DNA from: Shouchella oshimensis
GTDB lineage: Bacteria; Bacillota; Bacilli; Bacillales; Bacillaceae_D
NCBI RefSeq assembly: GCF_002019765.1
Contig: NZ_KV917380.1
Coordinates: 3,178,576 to 3,242,575 of the forward strand
DNA: 64,000 nucleotides
Direction: 5' to 3'
Below are positions 43,134 to 51,182 of this stretch, one piece after another. Made by a program: the position numbers and the translations under genes. Within the stretch, counting starts at the first letter, position 1. Every line of letters starts with the position of its first letter. Below the pieces are notes generated by a model that was given only the letters and a program-made list of their open reading frames with translations, was not told the DNA's origin and searched no databases.

Positions 43134-44393
43134 TTGACGAATGTAGTTAGAGAGAAAGTGACTGTAGCATCGTTAGAAGAGAATCAGACAATTCCTTGGT
43201 ATCGTTCGTGGGGGCCTGGCGCTATTGTCGCTGCATGTATTATCGGTCCAGGTACTGTGACAACCGTATCCGTTGCTGGTGCCCAATTTGGATTTCAAGT
43301 CGCTTGGATTCTTGTCCTCGCTTGTCTTGTTGGCTACTTTATCCAACGACCTGTTATTAATTGGACGGTCGCAACAGGAACAAGCGTATTAGAAGGCATT
43401 CGAGATGAAATAAGCAGTTTATGGTCCAAACTTATTTTCTTTGGCTTATGGCTCGGTGCCCTCGCCTTTCAAGCAGGGAATTTCATCGGTGCTTCCATGG
43501 CTATGAATCTTATTTTTCCATCCGTTCCTATGCTTGCCTGGGTTAGTTTGCTTTCAGTTTCGGCAATGGGGATTGCTTGGTTTGGCGTCTACAAAGTGCT
43601 TGAGAATATTAACCGAATTGTTATGATTATGCTTGTCTTAACCTTTTGTTTAACTGCACTTGCTGCTCTGCCAAACGCAGGTGCAACAATCAATCAAGGA
43701 TTCACGTTTTCCATTCCGCAAGGAGATCTACTCATCGTGCTTGCACTAATTGCAACCATCCTTGTACCGAATACACTTGTAGCACTTTCAGGTTTTATGA
43801 AAGACAAATATCGCCACTCCGCTTACACAAAAGAACAAATACGCAGCATCTCAGTCAATGATTTAAAAATAAATTTCACCCTGTTAGCTATCATCTCTAT
43901 TGCGATTCTCTTATCTTCCGCAGCTGCATTCTATGGATCAGGACAAACCATTAACAGTGCTGGAGATATGGCTGTGCAGCTGACACCTATTCTCGGATCA
44001 TTTGCAACCATCTTTTTTGCCATCGGTCTATGGACAGCCGGCTTTTCATCTGGCTTATTTAATTTAACGGTGCAACCAATGTTATTCGGTCATGCGTTTA
44101 ACCAATCAGAAAGTCCAGACGCACCGGTTAACCGCATCATTTTGATTATTACGGGTCTCCTCCCCATTGCACTTGTGTGGGCTTTTGGCGGATCACCTAT
44201 TGAACTAATCATTTCGGCCCAAGCGATTAACGGTTTACTATTACCTGTCCTCACAGTCGTACTCTATAGGTTGACGAACAAAAAAGACCGTATGGGGCGT
44301 TTTCAAAACTCCGCATCAAGCAACATCATTACGCTTTTCATAATTGGCCTCGTGACATTACTCGCCATTCGTGTGTTTATAAGTTTCTTTTAA
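43134..44393 (+). CDS. Nramp-like transporter lacking canonical metal-binding motifs
   Basis: About 419 residues with 11 helices of the Nramp/APC fold. In helix 1 the expected D-P-G-N is replaced by IIGPGTVTT, and in helix 6 the expected M-P-H by ILVPNTLVALSGF, so the Asp, Asn and Met that coordinate Mn or Fe are missing. It may carry another ion, such as Mg or a non-metal substrate. TTG 43134 is chosen with GAGGAG about ten bases before; the in-frame GTG 43125 overlaps the ribosome binding site. The 200-base leader shows no recognised riboswitch. Confidence 0.8.
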   Translation: MTNVVREKVTVASLEENQTIPWYRSWGPGAIVAACIIGPGTVTTVSVAGAQFGFQVAWILVLACLVGYFIQRPVINWTVATGTSVLEGIRDEISSLWSKLIFFGLWLGALAFQAGNFIGASMAMNLIFPSVPMLAWVSLLSVSAMGIAWFGVYKVLENINRIVMIMLVLTFCLTALAALPNAGATINQGFTFSIPQGDLLIVLALIATILVPNTLVALSGFMKDKYRHSAYTKEQIRSISVNDLKINFTLLAIISIAILLSSAAAFYGSGQTINSAGDMAVQLTPILGSFATIFFAIGLWTAGFSSGLFNLTVQPMLFGHAFNQSESPDAPVNRIILIITGLLPIALVWAFGGSPIELIISAQAINGLLLPVLTVVLYRLTNKKDRMGRFQNSASSNIITLFIIGLVTLLAIRVFISFF

Positions 44394-44428
44394 ACAAAAG
44401 CTTTAGTCTCAACTAAGGCTTTTGTCTT
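44394..44428 (+). terminator. Terminator of the Nramp-like gene
   Basis: ACAAAAGCTTTAGT pairs with ACTAAGGCTTTTGT (one G·U) around CTCA, followed by CTTT. Confidence 0.8.
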
Positions 44429-44570
44429 TAGCACAACTATCAGATAAAGTATTACATTAGTCTCAATGGAAGTAACAAGGTGGCACTAGACGCTTTATGC
44501 ACAACTAGATCCAAGACTTTGCAATTTTTGAGCATCACGTTAGGCCCTGCCAGTGACAAGAACGTCTTCC

Positions 44571-44993
44571 TCATTTCATCACCTGTAAAAACGTACCAAT
44601 TTGTTCTTTACAGTCAGCTACACATTCTAGTGAAAGCGCATGTGTTGCCGTGTACCGCTGCTCATGTAAATGTTGCGTTAGTTCAATTTCGACAGCATAA
44701 TTCTCATCACCTTCATTAAATGTCAGCATCAGTTCTCCAGAACCATCACTAAATGATGCCGTTGTTTTGCGATTTAGCCAACCTGTGCCCGTCAGTTTCA
44801 CTAACTCTTTATGAAATCTCCGCAAGCTAGAAGCTCGAACATAATAAGGTCCACTATGGCAATAAAAATTTAATGTGCTCGTCTTTAACCTTATCGTTAA
44901 ATCAGCATCAGCTGAAAAACCCTTTTCTTTATGATAATCATCGAGTATAAGCGCGATCGATAATTCCTCATTACTAAATTGGAGAATGTCCAT
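44571..44993 (-). CDS. Hypothetical immunity-like protein at the edge of the Rhs island
   Basis: A 140-residue soluble protein with alternating strands and a central SSLRRFHKELVKL helix; size and architecture resemble WapI-type immunity proteins (~140 residues). Directly upstream is a decayed reading frame of similar type. It is the most distal gene of the minus-strand Rhs accessory island and has no linked toxin now. Function as an immunity protein is inference from composition and context. Confidence 0.55.
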   Translation of the reverse strand: MDILQFSNEELSIALILDDYHKEKGFSADADLTIRLKTSTLNFYCHSGPYYVRASSLRRFHKELVKLTGTGWLNRKTTASFSDGSGELMLTFNEGDENYAVEIELTQHLHEQRYTATHALSLECVADCKEQIGTFLQVMK

Positions 44994-45004
44994 TTTTCCC
45001 TCGC

Positions 45005-45262
45005 TTAAGTTTCAATTTTTAACTCTTTATATAAAATCATAGGTTCCACCTCAAGACCAATTAGTTTAGCATTCCAATTCGTGCCTACTAACAAGCCATC
45101 TTCATTCATTCCATGCAGCCAGTCTTTTTTAAATTCTGTTAATCGTCTAAACAATCCCCCATAAGAATAAAATCTCTTAAAGAGATTGATAGTTTTCCTG
45201 CATTAGATTCTGTAAGATAAAATCGAAATTCAACGATTGGTCGCCGAGAAGCTGCTTATTTT
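45005..45262 (-). pseudogene. Frameshifted immunity-like gene remnant
   Basis: Two overlapping minus-strand frames continue one another: IVEFRFYLTESNAGKLSISL in one, then GLFRRLTEFKKDWLHGMNED and VGTNWNAKLIGLEVEPMILY in the next, ending at TAA 45005. A one-base shift around 45150-45175 disrupts the frame, and the 5' end is missing. Composition and the W-rich segment fit small immunity or hypothetical island proteins. It lies immediately upstream of the 140-residue immunity-like gene. Confidence 0.5.
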
Positions 45263-45269
45263 GTGCACT

Positions 45270-45296
45270 AAAAACCCGCACTTACATGCGGGCTTG
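45270..45296. terminator. Cassette-boundary hairpin terminator A
   Basis: AACCCGCA pairs with TGCGGGCTT; on the minus strand TGCGGGTTTTTAG follows. It closely resembles hairpins at 47571 and 49247. Confidence 0.65.
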
Positions 45297-45315
45297 TCAT
45301 GACTTGTTAGTAGAA

Positions 45316-45663
45316 TTATGCAACACGTTTTCTTCGGCTGAAAAACTTTCCGTGCTTATACGTTAATTTAACAAGTGTATTTTCGCCAAAATAGTAAATC
45401 GGAAATAAGAAGACTATTGCAATTAAGGCTATTGGCCAATTTTCAATGAATGGAAGAATAGGCAGTAACCATCCGTTAATCTGCTCACTTAAAAAAATAA
45501 GGAGTCCAGCAAATCCTAACGCTGGTATAAGCAATAATAGTGATGTTTTTACTTCGTATACACGAGATTGGCAACCACGACATTTAAATGAAAAGGGGGT
45601 CTTTGCATCGTAGAGATCTTCTTCCGTAAAGGGCTTTTCGCAAATGGGACAAAATTGGCTCAT
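45316..45663 (-). CDS. Small zinc-ribbon membrane protein
   Basis: A 115-residue protein. The N-terminus has CPICEKPF ... FKCRGCQSR, a four-Cys zinc ribbon, followed by two hydrophobic helices and a basic tail FFSRRKRVA. It resembles short zinc-finger membrane proteins of Bacillaceae with no assigned role. Position within the Rhs island may be incidental. Confidence 0.65.
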   Translation of the reverse strand: MSQFCPICEKPFTEEDLYDAKTPFSFKCRGCQSRVYEVKTSLLLLIPALGFAGLLIFLSEQINGWLLPILPFIENWPIALIAIVFLFPIYYFGENTLVKLTYKHGKFFSRRKRVA

Positions 45664-45907
45664 TAGGGCTCCTGCTTTCTAGATTAAATGGTTATTATCT
45701 ATTTGTAGCAATATATATCCATTATACAGCCAGTTAGAATTCTAAATTCTAAAGTTTTTCTAAAGTTTTCACAAAAAAAGTCGATCGCGATCGACTGTAA
45801 TTAATTTATAAATGAACCATATCATCAAAAAAACTAAAAAGTGTTTCTGGAGAACATTGGCAATTAACTCGTTAAGATGTCCGAATAACATGTTACTACT
45901 TTTTTGT

Positions 45908-46840
45908 TTAAGGTGATACGAATATCCTCGCTGAAGAATAAATACGATCCGCTTCATAGAAGCCTTCTTCAATCTCGTAAGGGTATGGGAAGGCAAAAAA
46001 CTGAAAAGGTTCTAACGATTTTACTTTAGGTGTCTCAAACTGAATTACTTTCGTAGCATCTTTTGGGACCGTGAAATACAATACTCTCTCGCCGTTAATA
46101 TCAACCTGCTCCCAGTTCTTTAAAGCAATTAGCGCATACGGAACATCTTCTCCATATCCGTTACCTATATGAATAAAAGCATTTTCTTCACTTGTTAACT
46201 GAGTAATGTAATTGTATTGTCCAACTTCTGTATCAATAATTAATCCTTCAATAATGTTATCATCTATAAGGTGACTTGTACTCACTTCAACATTCTCTAT
46301 AAACTTAGTTTCTATTGGATCTGAAGAACTATATGCCCTTCTTAATGAAAAAATATCCTCATATTGGAAAGCTACTTCTATATTATCAGGTTCAGAATCA
46401 AAAGAATGATACGGATCTGTAAAACTAATAAAAGAGATTTCACTATTCACATTTGCTTTTAACTTCAAGTTGAAAGCAACCGTTTCTGATTTGTTTGACT
46501 GTACATGGTATGTAATTAAATTACGATCCTTTCCTTCGTAATGTAATGGAATCTGTTCAAAATTCTCAAAAGCAAGCAAACCAAAATCAATATCTTCGTC
46601 AAAATACTGTTCCATCTCGAATTCTAATGGGTACGTATCTTTAAGGTTTTCGCTTAAATAGGTATCAATGATTCTTCTGTCATCATCATAAAGTCCGAAC
46701 GCAAATATGTCCTGTTTTTCTGTTGAATAGTTTCTTAAATCATTATCTTGCACTTGCTGAAAATCTTCTTCATTAATACTGTTGGAACAACTGATTAAAA
46801 AGGTAGTTGTTAACCAGAAAATAAGAAAACGTTTCTTCAT
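45908..46840 (-). CDS. Hypothetical secreted lipoprotein
   Basis: A 310-residue protein with a signal peptide ending in the lipobox FLISC, so it is probably membrane-anchored outside. The acidic, beta-rich mature part (FAFGLYDDDRRIIDTYL, FAFPYPYEIEEGFYEADRIY) matches no family I know. It follows the frameshifted secreted protein gene by 64 bases, suggesting an exported pair. Gene-distal 45664-45907 shows no further coding sequence. Confidence 0.65.
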   Translation of the reverse strand: MKKRFLIFWLTTTFLISCSNSINEEDFQQVQDNDLRNYSTEKQDIFAFGLYDDDRRIIDTYLSENLKDTYPLEFEMEQYFDEDIDFGLLAFENFEQIPLHYEGKDRNLITYHVQSNKSETVAFNLKLKANVNSEISFISFTDPYHSFDSEPDNIEVAFQYEDIFSLRRAYSSSDPIETKFIENVEVSTSHLIDDNIIEGLIIDTEVGQYNYITQLTSEENAFIHIGNGYGEDVPYALIALKNWEQVDINGERVLYFTVPKDATKVIQFETPKVKSLEPFQFFAFPYPYEIEEGFYEADRIYSSARIFVSP

Positions 46841-46904
46841 CTTGGCCTCCTATTAGAAGAAGCGTATAATTTCATAAAATTATACGCTTACTGTTATTTA
46901 AATA

Positions 46905-47377
46905 TTAGTGATTTTTTCGAGTTACATGATTTATTGTCTTATAACCAGCATGTCTGTATTCATGGTTTCCTCGTGTGTATCCAGAACTTTTTTTACTGAC
47001 GTATGATGTTGCAGCTCCAGCATAATTATCTTTTCTTGAAGTATCTGAAGCATCAGCTCTAACCGTGCCGCTCTGATAAATTCTAGCTCTTGCGTATACA
47101 TAATCCACTACTCTTGTTGTCGATGAAGTAGCGGTTTCACGTACTTGCCCAATAGCGCCAGACACACCTGCTCGTGATGTAGCAGTTATAGTTGCCATTG
47201 ACTCAAAATGATGTGGGTTTGGTATCACATGCGCTTCGTTAACTAAAAAGTCTATAATAGACTCAGGCGAATCGATATCACCGTAAGGATCTTTAGAGCC
47301 CAATTCTTCTGCATTGGCAAGACCCAAAAAAGAGATAAAGAAAAAACAAAAGCGGAATACAGCACCATTTTTTCCAT
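46905..47377 (-). pseudogene. Secreted protein gene frameshifted within its signal peptide
   Basis: From ATG 47377, preceded by GTAGG, the frame gives a signal-peptide-like MEKMVLYSAFVFSLSLF and then stops after ~40 codons. One extra T in the T6 run (47326-47331) would continue it as LGLANAEELGSKDPYG..., with an ideal A-N-A cleavage site, into the 135-residue open frame ending at 46905. The mature protein is rich in Ser/Thr/Arg and ends HVTRKNH; no family is recognised. It may be a true mutation, a phase-variable run or a sequencing error. Confidence 0.6.
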
Positions 47378-47570
47378 ATAAAACCTACTAATGTTTTTTT
47401 TGTAATTAATTACATTTTTATTCTATTTGAACCAACAGAAAAACACAATAGTTTTTTAAATTACTAAAAAATTTATGTTGATCGTTCATCTTCATTGTCT
47501 TTTACATAAGGACATCAAAAAATACTAAGCATATATTGGTCCATTTTTTTGTGAAGAAGTAGGAGTAAAC

Positions 47571-47598
47571 AAAAGCCCGCACATTTTTGTGAGGACTT
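47571..47598 (-). terminator. Cassette-boundary hairpin terminator B
   Basis: On the minus strand GTCCTCACA pairs with TGTGCGGGC and is followed by TTTTG, just after the immunity gene 47641-48066. The rest of 47378-47640 has no credible gene. Confidence 0.6.
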
Positions 47599-47640
47599 CT
47601 TACATGTATAAAAACCAAATTGATAAAATCCCTAGATTTG

Positions 47641-48066
47641 TTACGGTAAGCTGGAGGGATCTTCGACCAACTTTAATTCTTTTTGAAGCACTTTCTTAAA
47701 TAATTTCAATAAATCACTACTACCTCTTAATTGAAATTCTCTTACAACTTCTATATCATTTTCTGTCACATGAAGTATTTCAACAATTACTATAATTGAT
47801 TTTTTCATTCTCGAAAAAGTTAGCCTTAATAATGGCTCAACTGATTCAAATTGAAACTCTTTAGACCAACCTACCAATAATTTACGTAACCCCCTGACTA
47901 TTTCTTTATATTCGCTTTCTAAAAGATGTACAGAAAAGTCTTTAAAGATAACTTTATCTTGATCACTTATTTTACAACTTGAAACAATAAATGGATCTTC
48001 TCCATGTTCATAATATTTTCTAGGGGTAAGTTCAAATTCTAAAAATTCGTCTCTGATTAAAGACAT
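47641..48066 (-). CDS. Probable immunity protein of the orphan Rhs tip
   Basis: A 141-residue soluble protein with beta strands around a helix LESEYKEIVRGLRKLLVGW. It lies 53 bases downstream of an orphan Rhs C-terminal toxin, the standard position of a cognate immunity gene, and its size is that of WapI-type immunity proteins. DNA is visibly AT-richer than the Rhs core. No database family is assigned here. Confidence 0.65.
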   Translation of the reverse strand: MSLIRDEFLEFELTPRKYYEHGEDPFIVSSCKISDQDKVIFKDFSVHLLESEYKEIVRGLRKLLVGWSKEFQFESVEPLLRLTFSRMKKSIIVIVEILHVTENDIEVVREFQLRGSSDLLKLFKKVLQKELKLVEDPSSLP

Positions 48067-48119
48067 ATCATACTCCTATGAATAAGAATTCAAGAGAAAG
48101 GCTTCTCTTGTAATTTACC

Positions 48120-49145
48120 TTATTTATTTTTATACCACTCTCTTTTACCATACTTGTGAAAAACTTGTTTTGGTCCCTTTGCTCTTGATTTACCAAAAAC
48201 CGTAACAATTTGTCCTCTTTTATTGACTACAACATTTGCTTTTTTTCCATAATATCTGGTTTTACCACCTGATTGTTTAATAGTTTTCTTTGAATTTCTT
48301 ACAGCCTCCAACTTTGCTTTTATGCTCACTCCTCTTCCACCATCTCTACCAATTGATTGATGTAGACCATGTTTTGTATGCCCTCTTATTACACCTGCTA
48401 CTGCTTTTCTCTTTTTTGTGACCCCTGAGAATATTTTTCCAACTCTAAATGCACCACCACCTACAGCACCAAGCGCTGCACCTCCAGCTGTTGCACCAAA
48501 CAGTTTCCAACCTCTGGCACCTTTTGCTCTCGCTGCTTTATAAGAGCTTATTCCTCCAATAGCGCCACCAACTAAAGCCCATACATAATGCCCGTCCGGA
48601 TCAACTAACATCACCGGATTATTATTCGCATACGTATAGCCATTTTGCGTAATGATGTCGTCTTCATCGCCTGGATCTGGGTCTAGGGATAAGAACACGC
48701 CGTGCTTTGGCTCGTAGTAGCGGGCCATGAGGTAGTACATGCCGGTTTCGTGATCGTACTGGTAGCCAGCATAGCGGTACGTGTTGTCTTTGACCGCTGC
48801 GGTTTCGTCAACTTTTAATGGGTTGCCCCACGCATCGTATTCATACGTTGCGAGTCGGTTGCCGTCTTTGTCACTGATACCAATGACATCGCCATGAGCG
48901 TTGTAGTGGTAGTAGTATTTGACGCTTCCTTTTTTCATCGCGACGAGTTGACCTGCGTCGGAGTACGTGTACGACTTTGTACCGGCGTTTGAACCGTTCG
49001 TTTCATAAAGGATGTTGAGACTGTCACCGTCGTAATGGTAGTTGGTAATCGTTGTGCCTACCGCTTTTTGAATGCGGCGTCCATCTTCATCGTACGTGTA
49101 CGTGACGAATGGTTTGGTTTCGCCTTTTTTCGTGACAGCGGTCAT
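48120..49145 (-). CDS. Orphan Rhs tip: partial Rhs core plus RNase-like toxin (no secretion start)
   Basis: Homology to the full Rhs gene starts at about 49230 and runs in frame through the RHS core end (DPGDEDDIITQNGYTYANNN, VDPDGH), after which the sequence diverges. The unique tip has a Gly-rich linker and a C-terminal domain HTKHGLHQSIGRDGGRG ... GGKTRYYGKKANVVVNKRGQIV, resembling DUF4258/BECR-fold RNase toxins. There is no signal peptide, and TAA precedes the homologous part, so it is probably silent unless recombined into the main gene. Its immunity candidate follows directly. Confidence 0.8.
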   Translation of the reverse strand: MTAVTKKGETKPFVTYTYDEDGRRIQKAVGTTITNYHYDGDSLNILYETNGSNAGTKSYTYSDAGQLVAMKKGSVKYYYHYNAHGDVIGISDKDGNRLATYEYDAWGNPLKVDETAAVKDNTYRYAGYQYDHETGMYYLMARYYEPKHGVFLSLDPDPGDEDDIITQNGYTYANNNPVMLVDPDGHYVWALVGGAIGGISSYKAARAKGARGWKLFGATAGGAALGAVGGGAFRVGKIFSGVTKKRKAVAGVIRGHTKHGLHQSIGRDGGRGVSIKAKLEAVRNSKKTIKQSGGKTRYYGKKANVVVNKRGQIVTVFGKSRAKGPKQVFHKYGKREWYKNK

Positions 49146-49246
49146 TTGATCGGCTGCATCCCACGTGTAGCTGTACGTGCCGTCGCGTAACGTTTCGCTA
49201 ATGAGCTGGTCAAGGGCGCCGTACGTAAAAAAAGACCTTAATTAAC

Positions 49247-49272
49247 AAAAGCCCGCATCTTCATGCGGACCT
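49247..49272 (-). terminator. Cassette-boundary hairpin terminator C
   Basis: On the minus strand GTCCGCAT pairs with ATGCGGGC (one G·U) around GAAG, followed by TTTTG. It separates the immunity-like gene 49493 from the orphan tip. Confidence 0.7.
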
Positions 49273-49492
49273 TTCCTTTTACTTTTCCTTTTACTTTTAA
49301 ACGACAGAATTTAATAATTTAATCATTACAAACAGTATTCTATTCAGATAGCCAACTATTAATAAATTCTTCCAAATTAATTGAATTAGTAACCGTCTTC
49401 TTTCACTCTATCATTACACATATTTCAGCATGTTTTTAGTACCTATTTTATCCTTACCATCGCAAATATGGAAGTATTGTTTTACGCTACTA

Positions 49493-50170
49493 CTAATTTA
49501 TGTCAAACTCTTTCCATTGCTCCCATCCACTATTTATTTCTCCTAAATCCACTGGTACTTCACCTGTTTCAAGAAAATTTGCAAAGGACTGAAATGATTT
49601 TGACTCACTTGCATCGGTCAAATAATCAGGATATTCCCATTCGTCAATTTCAAGATAGGTTTTGACCTTGCTATTTAGACCAATCTCTTTAAGTAATTCA
49701 TTAGGTTTGTACCATAAGCAATCACTTAAAGACGTAGTATCAAATAAATGTCTGAAAAAAGATGTAAGGATCTTTTCTTTATTTTCATCTTTCAAATTAT
49801 TAGTTGGAGGTGCAAATTGATTAACCTTGTAGATTTTGTTTATCAAGCTAACTTTGTCCATTTTCAATAATTCAGAAACCTCACTATGCTTATAATTTAT
49901 TTCAAGTCCAAGCCTATCTTTTAGTTTAACTCCCACATTAACAGATTTATAAGATTTTGATAGTGAATTACTGTAAATGTCGAGAGAAATGAACGGTCCC
50001 TTATTATCTAAAAGAAATGACTGTACTAAAATTACCCATCCATCATTACTTAATTTAATAATACTGCACCTACTACCAATATAATTAGTATATCTCCACT
50101 CAAAAATCGGTCGATTAAATTCATCAAATTCTCTATCTAATATTTCGAGTACATCTTCAGCACGAATCAT
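49493..50170 (-). CDS. Immunity-like protein, paralogue of the Rhs immunity gene
   Basis: About 225 residues; ATG 50170 follows GGGAGAG. The order of features (KLSNDGWVILVQSFLLDNKGP, CLWYKPNELLKEIGL, SESKSFQSFANFL, GWEQWKEFD) parallels the gene 50485-51177, so both belong to one divergent family. No toxin is left beside it on its upstream side; a previous HNH-type tip may have been lost. Acts presumably in the cytoplasm as a nuclease inhibitor (inference). Confidence 0.6.
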   Translation of the reverse strand: MIRAEDVLEILDREFDEFNRPIFEWRYTNYIGSRCSIIKLSNDGWVILVQSFLLDNKGPFISLDIYSNSLSKSYKSVNVGVKLKDRLGLEINYKHSEVSELLKMDKVSLINKIYKVNQFAPPTNNLKDENKEKILTSFFRHLFDTTSLSDCLWYKPNELLKEIGLNSKVKTYLEIDEWEYPDYLTDASESKSFQSFANFLETGEVPVDLGEINSGWEQWKEFDIN

Positions 50171-50266
50171 CAATTAAGCTCTCCCTTATCTAAAAATATT
50201 AAATCACTACAGATCTTGATTTTTAACTAATTATAAACATTAAATTTTGTTTTTTTGATGAAACTG

Positions 50267-50470
50267 GATAGAGTCCATTTAAATGTGTAAAAAGGTCATA
50301 TGACAAGCCCGATACGGTACACTGTTTTTATACCAATAAAAACATACCATAAGGCAAGCCATATGACCCTTATACAGTTTACAGTAAACAATAAAGAGAT
50401 ACAAAGCTTAACTTACACACTTGTAAATAACAAAACTTCAAACTGATTCTGACAAATGCCTTTAAATAGC
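50267..50470 (+). mobile_element. IS256-family insertion sequence remnant (left end)
   Basis: GATAGAGTCCATTTAAATGTGTAAAAAG strongly resembles the terminal inverted repeat of IS256-type elements, given here as a landmark at 50267-50294. Next comes an inverted GGTCATATG / CATATGACC pair and an ATG at 50363 opening MTLIQFTVNNKEIQSL, similar to IS256 transposase N-termini, which stops at TGA 50444. The rest of the element is gone. It fills the 314-base gap between the two immunity genes. Confidence 0.7.
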
Positions 50471-50484
50471 TTGCGTAATTGAAA

Positions 50485-51177
50485 TTACCAAAAATTAACA
50501 GAATCGAATTTTTCCCATATTTTCCAATAAGTATTACTTTCTTCATTATCCACTATATAGTCTGCATTATTCTTAGAGATTGCATGAGCAACAGATTTGA
50601 AAAAAGAATAATTTTGTGTTGAATCAGTATCACTTACAGGATGGGGCCAATTTTCAGTTGAATATATACAATAATAACTGGAAGATAAAGCAGCTTGTTC
50701 AAGCTGCTCCTCTTCAGTTAACCATACCAACTCTAAAAAATTCTTGTTCTTTACCATTTCACGCAATGCAGTTATCCACTCATTCTTGTCATTAATTCTT
50801 TCTTTTAGATCTTTTCCGACTTTAAAATTAAATGTCTTATTTCTCACTGAAATTTCAAAGTTATCTTTTGTAAAACCAGCCTCTACGTCTTCAATGTCAA
50901 TATAGTTACCTTGTTTATCTAAAAAAATAAAAGGTTCTTCCCACAAGATTCCATCACTACCGCTAGTTACATCACTACCAACAATTTGCACATCAATGCT
51001 TGGCCCTAATTTTGAAATTCCCAGAAATTGAAATGTAATTAACCAATGATTTTCATTCACAAATACAGAAAGCTTACCTTTAGCAAAATCAAAGTTAAAA
51101 TTATCTAATAAACTTATGTCTCCTGCCTTAATTGAGTTATCCAGAACTTCAAACACACTTAGATTTTTTGAACACAT
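50485..51177 (-). CDS. Probable cognate immunity protein of the HNH Rhs toxin
   Basis: About 230 residues; ATG 51177 is preceded by AGGTGA, which overlaps the Rhs stop codon TGA at 51183-51185, so translation is coupled. Features include SVFVNENHWLITFQFLGISK, ELVWLTEEEQLEQAAL and a C-terminal YWKIWEKFDSVNFW. Tight linkage to the toxin tip is the chief evidence for immunity. The protein has no signal peptide and presumably neutralises the nuclease in the cytoplasm. Confidence 0.7.
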   Translation of the reverse strand: MCSKNLSVFEVLDNSIKAGDISLLDNFNFDFAKGKLSVFVNENHWLITFQFLGISKLGPSIDVQIVGSDVTSGSDGILWEEPFIFLDKQGNYIDIEDVEAGFTKDNFEISVRNKTFNFKVGKDLKERINDKNEWITALREMVKNKNFLELVWLTEEEQLEQAALSSSYYCIYSTENWPHPVSDTDSTQNYSFFKSVAHAISKNNADYIVDNEESNTYWKIWEKFDSVNFW

Positions 51178-51182
51178 TACTA

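Noticed and set aside
49280-49492. Tail of a SMI1/KNR4-type immunity gene (INLEEFINSWLSE on the minus strand)
   Set aside because: Only about 18 codons, bounded by stops, are present, too few to assign.
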